A DNA stretch of 64,000 nt from Gigaspora rosea. Its lineage: Eukaryota > Glomeromycota > Glomeromycetes > Diversisporales > Gigasporaceae. Positions 63,746 through 64,000 of this stretch are shown piece after piece. How positions within the stretch are numbered: the first letter of the stretch is position 1; each line of letters begins with the position of its first letter. The stretch is taken from positions 328,049 through 392,048 of the forward strand of contig QKWP01000266.1 of assembly GCA_003550325.1 (NCBI GenBank). The letters are read 5' to 3'. The position numbers were made by a program, and so were the translations under genes. The notes beneath the pieces were generated by a model. The model made no database searches, had not been told where the DNA came from, and saw only the letters and a list, made by a program, of their open reading frames with translations.

Positions 63746-64000
63746 GTTACAGTAGGGAGGCCTTCTTTAACTCCTTACTATAACAATGACACGGCTACAG
63801 GGATCCTTTATCGGTTTATAGCGGTGTCCAAGATAGGTATAATTCCTTAGTCTGTAAGAAATTATACTCTTCTCTAAGGGCAGTTCGTGAGAGTATTCAA
63901 TAAGGAATTATCGATTTTACTATTATTTGATAATAAACTTGGTGTTATTAAGATAAATAGTTTCTTTATTAATAATCTAAGATAGGGCTATCCTTAGGTT
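63746..64000. other. Right edge, no supported gene
   Basis: Less AT-rich than the preceding kilobase. Palindrome-poor, no open frame. It may be another element cut by the window. Confidence 0.4.

Overview
The window is AT-rich eukaryotic DNA packed with transposable elements. It most resembles an arbuscular-mycorrhizal (Glomeromycotina) or related early-diverging fungal genome. That is an inference from base composition, nested foldback elements, ISXO2-type and MULE-type transposases, a degenerate RNase H-bearing LINE and a tiny secreted-peptide gene. I see no ordinary housekeeping gene, rRNA, tRNA or CRISPR array. There is one assembly gap (16324-17059) and two single-N joins with unmerged overlaps (2822 and 54255).

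The main object is a compact, virus-like retroelement on the minus strand, about 34.48-53.9 kb (copy B, whole coding block). Part of a second copy (copy A, about 1-7.7 kb) runs off the left edge. Read 5' to 3' (right to left) it carries: a cassette of small membrane proteins, one with a signal peptide and a PPxY tail; two small soluble proteins; a Gag-like protein with CCHC knuckles; then a very long Pol. Pol runs retropepsin-like protease, endonuclease IV-type AP endonuclease with all nine metal ligands, charged linker, Ty3/gypsy-like RT (YMDD), RNase H, and an ISXO2/IS1595-type DDE transposase where an integrase would sit. Downstream lie a triple zinc-knuckle protein, further Zn-finger/coiled-coil proteins, tandem paralogous small proteins, another membrane peptide and a Nudix hydrolase. 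Many gene junctions are stop-start overlaps (TAAATG, TAATG, ATGA), as in polycistronic viral RNAs. Both copies are decayed by frameshifts and nonsense codons, but usually at different sites, so the ancestral layout can be inferred by comparing them.

The right part of the element plus about 8 kb of flank is duplicated: 1-14858 matches 46874-61996. The pair works as a natural empty-site assay. It shows a solo LTR with 4-bp TSD (copy A), TTAA-flanked elements (one in each copy), an element with an 8-bp TSD (copy B) and several foldback/MITE insertions. The duplicated flank also holds a 44-residue secreted peptide gene, intact in copy B and frameshifted in copy A.

Between the copies lie a TTAA-flanked composite (14896-18358) with palindromic arrays and the gap; a decayed LINE (about 19.4-25.1 kb) interrupted by an 883-bp hAT-like element with perfect 8-bp TSD; AT-rich foldback debris; a MULE-type transposase pseudogene (29255-30805); and a 338-bp MITE (32633-32970). 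A pogo/CENP-B-type transposase fragment lies near the right edge.
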